The notes: a model not told the origin generated them from the letters alone. A stretch of 64,000 nucleotides of DNA from Gemmatimonadota bacterium (GCA_016874005.1 VGVQ01000007.1:1-64000), one strand, 5' to 3'. Positions 26,357 to 34,785 are shown, counted from the stretch's first letter. Program-made: numbers and translations.

Positions 26357-28930
26357 CTAACGCCGTCGACCACCGGGGCGAGGGATCCTCCGCCCGCCCC
26401 CTTTCCGGTGACGGTGGGGATGGACCCGGTGCCCCGCCCTGAGCAACGCCCTCACCGCGTCCAACGACTCGGCATCGATCGGCGGCTCCCCGCCCCGAAT
26501 CACCCGAAACCGGACTGGGCGGTCGAACGGAGGCAGGTCGGCGATGTCGAGTCGGCGCGCCTGGCCCTCCCGAAGACGGACCCGGACGACGCCAACGCCC
26601 CGCTCGATCTCGTAATCGAGCGCGGTGGCATCGCCCAAAAGCGGGATCGCCGAGGGGAGCGCATCGAGTCGGGCCTGCTCCGGCGGCGGCACGAATCGAT
26701 CGACATCGAGATCGAAGCGACCGCCCTGGAACGACGCCCAGCTGCCCACCCCCGCCATCGACTCCACCAATGCCTGGCGCACCGCCTCCGGCGAACCGCC
26801 CGCGATCCGACCTCCCGAGCGGCGATACCACTCGTCGACCCGCTGGGCCGCCCGCCGAATTCTGCCGTGGTCCGGGTGCGCCACCGAACCGTCGAGCAGC
26901 CCGTTCGCGAGCACCTCGCGGGCGCTGCCGAGCAGCTCCGGCGGAATCGAGCCGGGGATCGGGACATCCGCAGCCTCGAGTTCGAAGCCGAAATAGGTCA
27001 CCCGGTACCGGGCCACCAGGCCCTGGTGCTTCCGTGGTCCAGCCACCGCCACGGTTGGCGGGCCGCGGCGGGCATATCGCCGCACCGCGTCGTAGGGAAT
27101 GGTGGTCCCGTCGATCGACGCCCGCGGGGTGCCGAACCGATCGGCGAAGAACCGGAGCGAGCCCGCCACCGCGCCCCACCCGGAGGCAAGCGACGACTTG
27201 CCGACCCGCACCTCGTAACCATCGGCGGTATGCTCGTCGATGACGAGGTCGAATGGCATCACCCGCGCGACCAGCTCGATGAAAGCCGCCTTGAGCTGGG
27301 TGCTGGCGTACGGCAGTCCTCGAGGCAGGGTGAGGTCGAGCGATCGGACCACCGAGGCCATCCCCATCGCGGCATCCTCGATCGACTTGATCAACACGCC
27401 GCGCTGCTCGCCCCAATCGGTGATTTCCGGCGCGAACAGGTGCCGGGGGAGACCATGAACCGCCCCGACCGTTCCAAACCGGTTGACCGCCTCGGCGTAG
27501 AGGTTGTATACGGTGAGGTGGTCGCTCCCTTGGATGGCGACGCCCCGGAGATCCCGCTCCTCCCTCGTCATCCGGTGCAGCGAATCGACGTTCGACGCCA
27601 CGGCCAAGACCGGAATCAGCTCCGCCTCGGCCTGGACCAGCAGCTCCCCCCAGGCCCGGTCGACCGGCATCGCCTCGACCTCGCGGCCAAACGGGGTCAG
27701 CCGGCCCTCGGACACGAGGCCTCGCTCAGTGAGCGTGGCAACCGCGGCCCGGTAGGCCGGCCGATCGAGCGGTACCGGGAGGTCGAGATCCGTCGCGTCG
27801 ACGCCGAGAGCCGCACAGGTGAGCGCCACTCGCTCGGCGTCGCCGGCGAGCTGAAACTCCGGCGGCGTCGGTCGGAGGTCGTCGAAGCGAAGCGGCCGAT
27901 CGGTCAGCACGGTGACCTCGCCGCGGGCCACCCGGCCGTGGACCCGGCCAGCCATCTGGAGTATCTCATTGGCGCCGAGATACAGCCGATGGAGCACGTT
28001 ACGACCCCGGTCGACCACGTTGCCATACCGGGCGTCGTAGATCACCACGGTGTCGAGACCGGGAATATTGAGAGCCGACTGTCCCGCGGCGGTCATGGCG
28101 AGGAGAAAGGGTTTCTCGACCTGGCCCTCGAGAAAGGGTCGGATCGCCCGGATCGGCTCCCCGCCGTGATAGAAGGCGGCGTTGAGCTTGTTCCACCGCA
28201 CCCCGAGGTCGGCCGCCAGCCGTTCGACCTCGGCCCGCGTCGGAACGAACACCGCCACGCCCCGGCGTTCCTTGATCAATCGGCGGATGTAGCGGTCGTC
28301 GAGGAACTCCCCGACGTCCTTCGGCACCACCTCGACTCGCGCCTTGAGGGCCGGATCGAACGCGCTCGATTCCAGCACGTGGGCGCTGGCGAGGTAGCTG
28401 GCGTAGAAGGCCGGGTCAACCGTGGCCGAGAGCCAGATGAACCGACACCCGGCCCGCTTGCCTAACGCGAGACACAGCTCGAGTTCGGCCGAGGTCTGGT
28501 GAATCTCGTCGACGATCAGGGTATCCCGAGCCGTGATCAGGTCGTCTTGAAACCACCGTCGGGCGATCCCGGTGGTCACGACGACGACGTTCCACGATGG
28601 GGTCTCGGGCGTCGCCTCCCGCTCGCGATTGACCACGCCGTATCGGAGCGTCTCCCCCAGAATGGCCTGGGCGATTACCCGACACGACAGCGTCTTGCCG
28701 GTCCCGGTGCCGGCGACGATCCCAAAACCGGCTCCCGCCGCCGCCCAGGAGACCAGTTCCCGCCCGTGCTCCCGAACCAGGAGGGTCTCGATCTCGGTGC
28801 CCAACGCCAGTTCGATCGTCTCGCAGGCCGCTCGGGTCGGCGCGATGATGATGACCCTACCTCTCGGGTGGATGGCGGCCCGATACGCGGCCGGGTCGAC
28901 CGGAAGGTGGTGATCGCGGCGCGGATGCAC
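26357..28930 (-). CDS. DEAH-box-like helicase (HrpA/HrpB-related)
   Basis: The 857-residue protein shows Walker A GTGTGKT (about 74-80), motif II DEIH in LIVDEIHQT, motif III SATVD, and motif VI QMAGRVHGR. These define a superfamily 2 DEAH-type helicase. The middle has the winged-helix/ratchet region usual in HrpA/HrpB (LLVQAEAELIPVLAVASNVDS). The N-terminus differs from HrpB: a segment with RGRVIIIAPTRAACETIEL precedes the Walker A motif. The C-terminal 25 residues are Arg/Gly/His-rich and could bind nucleic acid. RNA unwinding is likely. It lies downstream of a DinB and a RidA gene on the same strand. Confidence 0.83.
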   Translation of the reverse strand: MHPRRDHHLPVDPAAYRAAIHPRGRVIIIAPTRAACETIELALGTEIETLLVREHGRELVSWAAAGAGFGIVAGTGTGKTLSCRVIAQAILGETLRYGVVNREREATPETPSWNVVVVTTGIARRWFQDDLITARDTLIVDEIHQTSAELELCLALGKRAGCRFIWLSATVDPAFYASYLASAHVLESSAFDPALKARVEVVPKDVGEFLDDRYIRRLIKERRGVAVFVPTRAEVERLAADLGVRWNKLNAAFYHGGEPIRAIRPFLEGQVEKPFLLAMTAAGQSALNIPGLDTVVIYDARYGNVVDRGRNVLHRLYLGANEILQMAGRVHGRVARGEVTVLTDRPLRFDDLRPTPPEFQLAGDAERVALTCAALGVDATDLDLPVPLDRPAYRAAVATLTERGLVSEGRLTPFGREVEAMPVDRAWGELLVQAEAELIPVLAVASNVDSLHRMTREERDLRGVAIQGSDHLTVYNLYAEAVNRFGTVGAVHGLPRHLFAPEITDWGEQRGVLIKSIEDAAMGMASVVRSLDLTLPRGLPYASTQLKAAFIELVARVMPFDLVIDEHTADGYEVRVGKSSLASGWGAVAGSLRFFADRFGTPRASIDGTTIPYDAVRRYARRGPPTVAVAGPRKHQGLVARYRVTYFGFELEAADVPIPGSIPPELLGSAREVLANGLLDGSVAHPDHGRIRRAAQRVDEWYRRSGGRIAGGSPEAVRQALVESMAGVGSWASFQGGRFDLDVDRFVPPPEQARLDALPSAIPLLGDATALDYEIERGVGVVRVRLREGQARRLDIADLPPFDRPVRFRVIRGGEPPIDAESLDAVRALLRAGHRVHPHRHRKGGGRRIPRPGGRRR

Positions 28931-28937
28931 TGCGCCG

Positions 28938-29426
28938 TTACACTCCGAGCGCTTTGCGCAGCAAGCTGATCTGCCCCAGGTGATAGGCGTCGTGCTGGAC
29001 GATCCCGTGAAGCGTCTGCCACTGGGTCAGGCCGGTCCCGCTCTCGCGGTTGCGCTCGTCGCGGACCGGGTGGTGGAGTTGCGCCGGCGACGATCGCCGT
29101 ACCAGGGCAACCAGATGCTCGTGCACCCGCGTCATCCGAGCAAGCTCGTCGCGCCAGGCTTCCTCGGTCGCCGCGCTCGGTGGCGCGGGCCAATCCCCCT
29201 CCGCCGGAGTTCCGGCCGGCTCTCCGCGGAGCCGGGCCAGGACTTCGCCCTTCCACGCGGTCATGTGGCGAACCAACTCCCAGATCGAATGGGCTCCCGC
29301 GATCGGGGACCTGGCCGCCGCCGCGGCGGGCAGGCCATCGAGGATCGACAGCACCGAGGACCCGAACCACGGGTCGCCCCGGTAGGCCCGCTCGAGCTGA
29401 TCGACGATCTTGTCGGCTTCCGTCAC
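28938..29426 (-). CDS. DinB-family protein
   Basis: The 162-residue protein from GTG 29426 is the in-frame C-terminal part of a longer open frame whose upstream half is a shadow of the RidA gene. Metal-binding histidine positions are SIWELVRHMTAWK, LHGIVQHDAYHLGQI and the helix VHEHLVALV. These are typical of DinB/YfiT bundles of this length. The start overlaps the RidA stop (GTGA), giving translational coupling, and the stop is 7 nt from the helicase start. Function is unknown; thiol S-transferase is one possibility. Confidence 0.82.
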   Translation of the reverse strand: MTEADKIVDQLERAYRGDPWFGSSVLSILDGLPAAAAARSPIAGAHSIWELVRHMTAWKGEVLARLRGEPAGTPAEGDWPAPPSAATEEAWRDELARMTRVHEHLVALVRRSSPAQLHHPVRDERNRESGTGLTQWQTLHGIVQHDAYHLGQISLLRKALGV

Positions 29427-29950
29427 GGCTCGACCTCGACGACCATCTCGATCTCCACCGAGATGTTCCTTGGCAACGAAACCATCCCGACCGCGGAGCG
29501 GGCGTGCTTGCCCGCCGGTCCGAACACCTCGACCAGCAGATCGGAGCAGCCGTTGATGACCTCGGGGTGCTGGCCGAAGCCAGCGGGCGCGTTGACCATC
29601 CCGAGCACCTTGACGATCCGCCGAACCTTGGCCAGGTCGCCGATTTCCGCCTTGAGCGACGCGAGCAGGTTGATGGCCACGTTCCGGGCCGCCTGGTAGC
29701 CCTGTTCCACGGTGAGATCCCGGCCGACCGTCCCCGTGGCCGTCGGTCCCCACGGCTGCGCGGGCCCGTGGCCCGCCAGGAATACCAGATTGCCGGTCCG
29801 GACCGCCGAGACATAGTTGGCCAGGGGCGGACCGACCGCGGGCAAAGTGATTCCCAGTGCCTGGAGCCGGGCCTCGGGAGTGGACTGGGCGGCGGCGAGC
29901 CCCGTCACGACGAGGGCCGGCGACAACGCCACCAGAACGCGAAACCGCAT
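29423..29950 (-). CDS. RidA/YjgF-family protein with signal peptide
   Basis: This 175-residue protein begins MRFRVLVALSPALVVTGLAAAQ, a Sec-type signal, followed by a full RidA domain (about 25-175). Domain features include YVSAVRTGNLVFLAGHGP, RNVAINLLASLKAEIGDL and GMVSLPRNISVEIEMVVEV. Cytosolic RidA hydrolyses reactive enamines and imines from PLP dehydratases using an Arg near the C-terminus. That catalytic RxxxxxxxLP position reads AVGMVSLPRN here, so classic activity is uncertain. An exported RidA is a known subgroup of unclear role. It is the first gene of the RidA-DinB-helicase run. Confidence 0.86.
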   Translation of the reverse strand: MRFRVLVALSPALVVTGLAAAQSTPEARLQALGITLPAVGPPLANYVSAVRTGNLVFLAGHGPAQPWGPTATGTVGRDLTVEQGYQAARNVAINLLASLKAEIGDLAKVRRIVKVLGMVNAPAGFGQHPEVINGCSDLLVEVFGPAGKHARSAVGMVSLPRNISVEIEMVVEVEP

Positions 29951-30009
29951 CGAAGAACCATCGCGAAGAAGGGATTACCAATGCTACCTCCACCGGCTCG
30001 GGGCGAGAA

Positions 30010-30029
30010 GTGTCCTCGTCCGAGGACAC
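30010..30029 (+). promoter_or_regulatory. perfect palindrome, probable activator (enhancer) site
   Basis: The arms GTGTCCTCG and CGAGGACAC (9 bp each, 2-nt spacer) are perfectly complementary. The centre lies about 85 nt upstream of a sigma-54-like promoter at 30105-30120. A near-identical palindrome is at 35458-35477 beside a second such promoter. Dimeric sites at this distance are typical of NtrC-family enhancer-binding proteins. It might also serve the divergent RidA gene. Confidence 0.65.
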
Positions 30030-30104
30030 CGATTTCCCGACGACGAACCGCGCGCCAACACCCTATCCGGCGAAACCCCAACCGGTTAGGGACGCGGCCG
30101 GCTC

Positions 30105-30120
30105 GGGCACGGTCGCTGCA
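30105..30120 (+). promoter_or_regulatory. sigma-54-like -24/-12 promoter
   Basis: GGGCACGGTCGCTGCA matches the consensus TGGCACG-N4-TTGCA at all but two informative positions, with the invariant GG and GC spaced by 10 nt. Transcription would start near 30132, leaving a leader of about 25 nt with GGAGG before the GTG at 30157. Confidence 0.65.
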
Positions 30121-30156
30121 ATACCGGCGAACGTCAACAACGGTTCGGAGGGTCTC

Positions 30157-30615
30157 GTGCGTGCCTCATTCTTGTTGCTGTGGATCGCGGTGATTTCGTC
30201 CGATGTCGCGGCGGCTCAGCCCCGATCGGATGCCCGCCGCCCGCGCCCTGGCTACCCGGCCGTCGAGTCCGCGGAAAGCGCTTTCAACTTCGGCCCATGG
30301 TTCCGCTACCGCTATTCGGCCGATGGAGATCAAGAGACCTTCCGATCGTACTTCTCGAGGATCAGCTGTGGCAGCTGCCGATTCGGGCGTTGCTCCGATC
30401 GCGAGTGGGAGGCGACCCGCCGCTGCCAGGAACGGGCCCGGGAGATCGAAAAGAAGGAAGCCGAATGGCGGAGGGACGCCGAGCACCGCCGCGACGAGTT
30501 CGAGCGCGACATGGCGAAACGGGAACGCGAGTTTCGGAGGAAGGAAGCGGAGCGCTACCGAAGACACGAACGCGAAATGGCCGAGCGCTGGCGAGAGTTC
30601 GAATATCGGCGATAG
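30157..30615 (+). CDS. small secreted Arg/Glu-rich coiled-coil protein
   Basis: GTG 30157 is preceded by GGAGG at 5 nt and starts a signal peptide (VRASFLLLWIAVISSDVAAAQ); codons further upstream are not supported. The mature protein (about 130 residues) has an aromatic segment (FGPWFRYRYS) and a four-cysteine patch (SCGSCRFGRCSDREW plus RRCQER). A long helix very rich in Arg, Glu and Asp then continues to the end (repeated RRKEAER/RRHEREM). No enzyme motif is visible. A periplasmic or surface scaffold or polyelectrolyte is possible. Expression probably depends on sigma-54 (sites at 30010 and 30105), shared with the protein at 34786-35343. Confidence 0.75.
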   Translation: MRASFLLLWIAVISSDVAAAQPRSDARRPRPGYPAVESAESAFNFGPWFRYRYSADGDQETFRSYFSRISCGSCRFGRCSDREWEATRRCQERAREIEKKEAEWRRDAEHRRDEFERDMAKREREFRRKEAERYRRHEREMAERWREFEYRR

Positions 30616-30647
30616 ATTGACGGCTCGTTCACGACCCGAGTCGAGCG

Positions 30648-31682
30648 ATGCTCCGTCCGTCGATGCTGGCGGCGGCACTAGCCGCCGCCAGTTGCGCTCC
30701 ACCGCCCCCCAGCTCGCCCGCGAACGCCCCGGGTGGCTATCACGACAACAGCGGCCGCGACGATGTCCTGTCCGGCGGCGTCAAGCTGATTCCGATCACC
30801 ACCCCCAAAGGCAATTTCAAGGTGTGGACCAAACGGATCGGCAACAACCCGCGGATCAAAGTGCTGCTGCTCCATGGCGGGCCCGGTCTGACCCACGAGT
30901 ACTTCGAAGCCTTCGACAGCTTCTTTCCGGGCGAAGGGATCGAGTACTACTACTATGACCAGCTCGGATCCTATTACAGCGACCAGCCGAAGGACCCCGA
31001 CCTGTGGGAGATCCCGAGATTCGTGGAGGAAGTGGAACAGGTCCGGAGCGCGCTGGGCCTAACCCGGGACAATTTCTATCTCCTCGGCAACTCGTGGGGT
31101 GGGCTACTCGGCATCGAGTACGCCCTCAAGTATCAGGACAACCTGAAAGCGCTCGTGATCTCGAACATGATGGCGAGCATCCCGGCGTACAACGACTACG
31201 CCACCAACGTCCTGATGCCGGCGATGGACCCGGCCGTCCTCGCCGAGATCAAAGCCATCGAGGCGCGGAAGGACTACCAGAACCCGCGTTACATGGAGCT
31301 ATTGCTCCCCCATCACTACGCCAAGCACATCCTCCGGTTGCCGGTCGACCAGTGGCCCGATCCAGTCAACCGGGCGTTCAAGCACCTCAACCCCGACGTC
31401 TACATCCCAATGCAGGGTCCGAGCGAGTTGGGCGCCAGTGGGAAGATCCTCACCTGGGACCGAACCAACGACCTGGCCAAGATCACCGTCCCGACGCTGG
31501 TCATCGGGGCTCTCCACGACACCATGGACCCCAAGCACATGCGATGGATGTCGGAGCAGCTCCCCAAGGGTCGGTACCTGGAGTGCCCGAACGGCGGGCA
31601 CTTGGCCTGGTACGACGACCAGGCCGTCTACTTCGACGGCCTGATCAAGTTCATCCGGGAGGTCGACGGCGGAGGGCCGTAG
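30648..31682 (+). CDS. prolyl iminopeptidase-like alpha/beta hydrolase, lipoprotein
   Basis: The 344-residue protein has a lipobox (MLAAALAAASC) and a Pro-rich linker. A proline iminopeptidase domain (S33) follows: oxyanion HGGPGLTHEY, DQLGSYYSDQP, nucleophile GNSWGG, Asp in GALHDTMD and His in NGGHLAWY. These enzymes release N-terminal proline or related residues from short peptides. The signal indicates action at the membrane on the periplasmic or outer face. It lies 32 nt after the secreted coiled-coil gene, and could be read from the same sigma-54-like promoter. It is convergent with cysN (4 nt gap). Confidence 0.88.
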   Translation: MLRPSMLAAALAAASCAPPPPSSPANAPGGYHDNSGRDDVLSGGVKLIPITTPKGNFKVWTKRIGNNPRIKVLLLHGGPGLTHEYFEAFDSFFPGEGIEYYYYDQLGSYYSDQPKDPDLWEIPRFVEEVEQVRSALGLTRDNFYLLGNSWGGLLGIEYALKYQDNLKALVISNMMASIPAYNDYATNVLMPAMDPAVLAEIKAIEARKDYQNPRYMELLLPHHYAKHILRLPVDQWPDPVNRAFKHLNPDVYIPMQGPSELGASGKILTWDRTNDLAKITVPTLVIGALHDTMDPKHMRWMSEQLPKGRYLECPNGGHLAWYDDQAVYFDGLIKFIREVDGGGP

Positions 31683-31686
31683 CGAC

Positions 31687-32940
31687 TCAGCCGGCGCCCA
31701 GGATCATCCCGGCGCCGACGGTGGCGTTCGTCGCTTCGTCGATCAGAATGAAGCTTCCGGTGGTGCGGTTGCGGCGGTATTCGTCATACAGCAGTGGGAC
31801 GGTGGTCCGAAGCGAGACCCGGCCGATGTCGTTCATCGCCAGGTGGGTGGCGCTTTCGTCTCGCGACAGGGTGTTGACGTCGAGGCGATAGCGCAGCGCC
31901 TTTACCTGACACCGGGCGGCCCGGCTGGTGTGCTTGATGGCGAGTGTCGTCCGCGCCGTGAGGGTCCGTTCCGGCGAGAACCAGCAGATCATCGCCTCCA
32001 CGTCCTGGGATTGGGTCGGCATGTTGTTCGGCCGGCAGATCATGTCGCCGCGCGAGATGTCGATCTCGTCGGCCAGCCGCATCGTCACCGACTGCGGTGG
32101 GAACGCCTCCTCGAGCGAAACGCTGGCGGAGTCGATCCCCGCCACCGTGGTCCTGAAGCCCGACGGCAGCACCACCACCTCATCGCCGGGACGGAAGATC
32201 CCACCGGCAACCTGTCCGGCATACCCGCGGTAATCGTGGTACTCGTTGGACATCGGGCGAACGACGTACTGCACCGGGAAGCGGGCGTCGATCAGATTGC
32301 GGTCACTGCCGACATAGACGTTCTCGAGGTGCCAGAGGAGCGTCGGACCGCTGTACCACGGCATCTTGGCGCTGCGCTCGGTCACGTTGTCGCCATCGAG
32401 CGCGGAAATCGGAATGAAGGTCAGGTCGGCAAACTCGAGTTTGGCGGCGAACTCGGTGAACTCGGCCTTGATCCGCTCGAATACCTCGACCGCATAGTCG
32501 ACCAAGTCCATCTTGTTGACGCACACCACCAAGTGGCCGACTCGGAGCAACGACGCGATCACCGCGTGACGGCGGGATTGCTCCAGCATGCCCTTTCGGG
32601 CATCGATGAGAATCAATGCCAGATCGGCCGTCGAGGCGCCCGTCACCATGTTCCGGGTGTACTGCACGTGTCCCGGGGTGTCGGCGATGATGAACTTGCG
32701 CTTCGGGGTCGAGAAGTAGCGGTAGGCGACGTCGATGGTGATCCCCTGCTCCCGTTCGGCCCGAAGGCCGTCGGTGAGCAGAGCGAGATTGACGTAGTCG
32801 AACCCGCGATCCCTGCTGGTTCGCTCCACTGCCTCGAGCTGGTCTTCGAAGATCTGCTTGGCGTCCAACAGCAGTCGACCGATCAGGGTACTCTTGCCGT
32901 CGTCGACGCTGCCCGCCGTGGCGAACCGGAGGAGTTCCAT
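31687..32940 (-). CDS. cysN: sulfate adenylyltransferase subunit 1 (GTPase)
   Basis: The 417-residue translation-factor-like GTPase has G1 GSVDDGKSTLIGRLL, G3 DTPGHVQYTRNM and G4 NKMDLVD, then EF-Tu-like domains 2 and 3. The length corresponds to CysN without a fused APS kinase (CysC) domain. With CysD it makes adenosine 5'-phosphosulfate from ATP and sulfate, driven by GTP hydrolysis. The start overlaps the cysD stop by 1 nt (TGATG), so subunits are cotranslated. No cysC, cysH or sulfate permease gene is nearby. Confidence 0.96.
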   Translation of the reverse strand: MELLRFATAGSVDDGKSTLIGRLLLDAKQIFEDQLEAVERTSRDRGFDYVNLALLTDGLRAEREQGITIDVAYRYFSTPKRKFIIADTPGHVQYTRNMVTGASTADLALILIDARKGMLEQSRRHAVIASLLRVGHLVVCVNKMDLVDYAVEVFERIKAEFTEFAAKLEFADLTFIPISALDGDNVTERSAKMPWYSGPTLLWHLENVYVGSDRNLIDARFPVQYVVRPMSNEYHDYRGYAGQVAGGIFRPGDEVVVLPSGFRTTVAGIDSASVSLEEAFPPQSVTMRLADEIDISRGDMICRPNNMPTQSQDVEAMICWFSPERTLTARTTLAIKHTSRAARCQVKALRYRLDVNTLSRDESATHLAMNDIGRVSLRTTVPLLYDEYRRNRTTGSFILIDEATNATVGAGMILGAG

Positions 32941-33845
32941 CAGAAGTACCCCTCCTTCTTGCGGTTCTCCATCCCGGCCTCACTGATCCGGTCGTCGGCC
33001 CGGGTGGCGCCCCGTTCCGTGAGCCGGGATGCCGCGACCTCTTCGATGATCGCTTCGATCGTCACCGCGGGCGATTCGACCGCGCCGGTGCAGCTGGCGT
33101 CGCCAACCGTTCGGAAGCGCACCGTACGTCGCTCGACCGCCTCGGTCGGCAACACCGTCACGTACGGCGTGACGGCGAGCCACATCCCGTCCCGCTTGAA
33201 CACCTCCCGTTGGTGAGCGTAGTAGATCGACGGCACCTCGATCCGCTCGCGGGCGATGTACATCCAGACGTCCATCTCGGTCCAGTTCGACAGCGGGAAC
33301 ACTCGGATGTGCTCGCCCTTCTTGTGACGGCCGTTGTAGAGTTGCCAGAGTTCCGGTCGCTGGTTCTTGGGGTCCCATTGACCGAACTCGTCCCGAAAGC
33401 TGTAGACCCGCTCCTTGGCCCGCGCTTTCTCCTCGTCCCGCCGCCCACCGCCAAACACCGCGTCGAAGCGGTGCTCCTCGATCGCGTCGAGCAAGGTGGT
33501 CGTCTGGAGCCGATTGCGACTCGCCTTCGGGCCGGTTTCCTCGACGACTCGACCCCGATCGATCGACTCCTGGACCGACGCCACCACCAGTCGCACCCCG
33601 GTTTCCGATACCCGACGATCGCGATAGGCGATGACCTCGGTGAAGTTGTGCCCGGTGTCGACGTGCATGATCGGGAAGGGCAGCTTGGCGGGCCAGAATG
33701 CCTTCTCGGCCAGGTGGAACATCACGATGGAGTCCTTGCCCCCGGAGAACAGCAGCACCGGACGCTCGAACTCGGCCGCGACTTCCCGCATTATGAAAAT
33801 CGACTCAGCCTCGAGGGCATCGAGGTGGGAGAGCTGGGTCTTCAT
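32940..33845 (-). CDS. cysD: sulfate adenylyltransferase subunit 2
   Basis: The 301-residue PP-loop ATP pyrophosphatase has the signature FSGGKDSIVMFHLAEKAF (about 33-50), HVDTGHNFTEVIAYRD, the FGGGRRDEEKARAKER segment and NWTEMDVWMYI. It is full length and typical of CysD/NodP. It binds ATP and sulfate and works as a heterodimer with CysN, encoded immediately downstream with a 1-nt overlap. The ATG is 174 nt downstream of the thioredoxin-like gene. No riboswitch was recognised in that leader. Confidence 0.96.
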   Translation of the reverse strand: MKTQLSHLDALEAESIFIMREVAAEFERPVLLFSGGKDSIVMFHLAEKAFWPAKLPFPIMHVDTGHNFTEVIAYRDRRVSETGVRLVVASVQESIDRGRVVEETGPKASRNRLQTTTLLDAIEEHRFDAVFGGGRRDEEKARAKERVYSFRDEFGQWDPKNQRPELWQLYNGRHKKGEHIRVFPLSNWTEMDVWMYIARERIEVPSIYYAHQREVFKRDGMWLAVTPYVTVLPTEAVERRTVRFRTVGDASCTGAVESPAVTIEAIIEEVAASRLTERGATRADDRISEAGMENRKKEGYF

Positions 33846-34019
33846 GAGCCCTTTGGTTCGGTCACTCGTCGCCTACGGACGCCTCGGACACCCCTGCAAG
33901 CATCGGGCCTGACCGGCATGACGGGGTGAGCTTCGATCCCGACCGCGGTGCCAGCTCCAGCTTGGTCCAGCGATGGCGACATAAGACGTTGTGGTACATC
34001 ATCTTACCATCGTAGAGCC
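33846..34019 (-). other. cysD leader region with a possible 46-codon ORF
   Basis: This 174-nt gap between the thioredoxin-like gene and cysD contains a minus-strand frame 34002-33862. It begins with two ATGs and reads MMYHNVLCRHRWTKLELAPR and so on for 46 residues. The CRHRW start looks protein-like, but there is no well-spaced RBS and no family match. It could be a small gene or chance. No hairpin resembling a SAM or cobalamin riboswitch was recognised. Confidence 0.25.
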
Positions 34020-34622
34020 TCACCGACTCCTGGCGAATGCCTCGATCATCTCGACTACCTCGGCGACGGTGGACCGACCGCGGTCTTCTCGGTACCACTT
34101 CATCTTCCCGGCCTGGAACTCCTCGTCAGACAGTTTGGGCTTGTGTTCCGCCACCCAGTCCCGAAGCGGGGCCGGCCTCTCGATGAACACTCCGACTTGA
34201 GCATCCCGCTCGTCGAGGATGACGATCGTCGGGGTGGCGGCCCGTCCGTCCTGGGTCCGGTGCCTCTCCATCACCCATTTCCCCTTCTTCGAGTCCACGA
34301 TCCGCAGCTCCAGATTGGGCGCTTGCTCGACCAGTCGAGCCAAGTAGGGCACCGTGTTGGCGGAGTCCCCACACCAGTCCTCGGCCACGGCGAGGATCCG
34401 CCATTGGCCCGACACGGCGGCCACCCGCGCCACCATGGCGGAGTCGGGAAGGCCGTTCTGGTAATTCTCTCGCCACATGTCTTTGCGAGCCTTGGCCGCA
34501 TCGAAGAACTCGGCCCAGGTTCGCCCGCCCTTGTGGAGATCGATCAGCGAGTCGGCTGGCTCCCGGGTCGGTGCCACCGCGAGTGGGGTGCAGGACAACG
34601 CGAGAGCGAGCAGCATCGGCAT
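34020..34622 (-). CDS. thioredoxin-like lipoprotein with CGDS active-site motif
   Basis: The 200-residue protein starts MPMLLALALSC, a probable lipobox. A thioredoxin-family domain (about 75-185) follows: EDWCGDSANTVPYLARL in the active-site helix and AATPTIVILDE with the cis-proline. The second active-site cysteine is Ser (Cys-Gly-Asp-Ser), a pattern of the Thioredoxin_9-like group. It would not form an intramolecular disulfide; a monothiol or glutathionylation-type activity is possible. It is upstream of cysD on the same strand. A terminator for the next upstream gene lies at 34666-34692. Confidence 0.83.
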   Translation of the reverse strand: MPMLLALALSCTPLAVAPTREPADSLIDLHKGGRTWAEFFDAAKARKDMWRENYQNGLPDSAMVARVAAVSGQWRILAVAEDWCGDSANTVPYLARLVEQAPNLELRIVDSKKGKWVMERHRTQDGRAATPTIVILDERDAQVGVFIERPAPLRDWVAEHKPKLSDEEFQAGKMKWYREDRGRSTVAEVVEMIEAFARSR

Positions 34623-34665
34623 CTCCAGGAGTTCGAGTCGCGGAATTTCTCAGCCTCGGGCCCTG

Positions 34666-34692
34666 AAAACAAACAACCCCGCCGTCGCGGGG
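34666..34692 (-). terminator. Rho-independent terminator
   Basis: On the minus strand, CCCCGC-GACG-GCGGGG is followed by TTGTTTGTTTT. This is a textbook intrinsic terminator, placed about 95 nt after the stop of the secreted protein gene at 34786-35343. Confidence 0.85.
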
Positions 34693-34700
34693 CTGTCTGC

Positions 34701-34776
34701 AACCCGGGCTGGGAGCCTGGGTATCGGGACCGGCCGAGTCTCAGCAAGGGGGCTGAGGAAGGAGGGTGGCCGGTCC
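34701..34776 (-). ncRNA. structured 3'-UTR element (two hairpins)
   Basis: Upstream of the terminator, two further inverted repeats are visible. The first is a nested pair: outer arms GGACCGGCC (34727-34735) and GGCCGGTCC (34768-34776), inner arms CTCAGC (34740-34745) and GCTGAG (34752-34757) with a 6-nt loop. The second is ACCCGGGCT/AGCCTGGGT (34702-34722) with a 3-nt loop and one mismatch. On the minus strand the first asymmetric internal loop contains ACCCTCCTTC, which could pair with Shine-Dalgarno sequences. It may be a 3'-UTR-derived small RNA or only a stabilising structure. Confidence 0.45.
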
Positions 34777-34785
34777 AACTTCCTG

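Noticed and set aside
33862-34098. Minus-strand frame upstream of cysD (MVPRRPRSV...)
   Set aside because: The N-terminal half overlaps the thioredoxin-like gene; only the 46-codon tail in the gap is retained as a weak possibility.
34372-34400. CGDS motif of the thioredoxin-like lipoprotein as a Sec site
   Set aside because: The codon at the second active-site position is a plain Ser codon, not UGA, and no SECIS-like hairpin follows.
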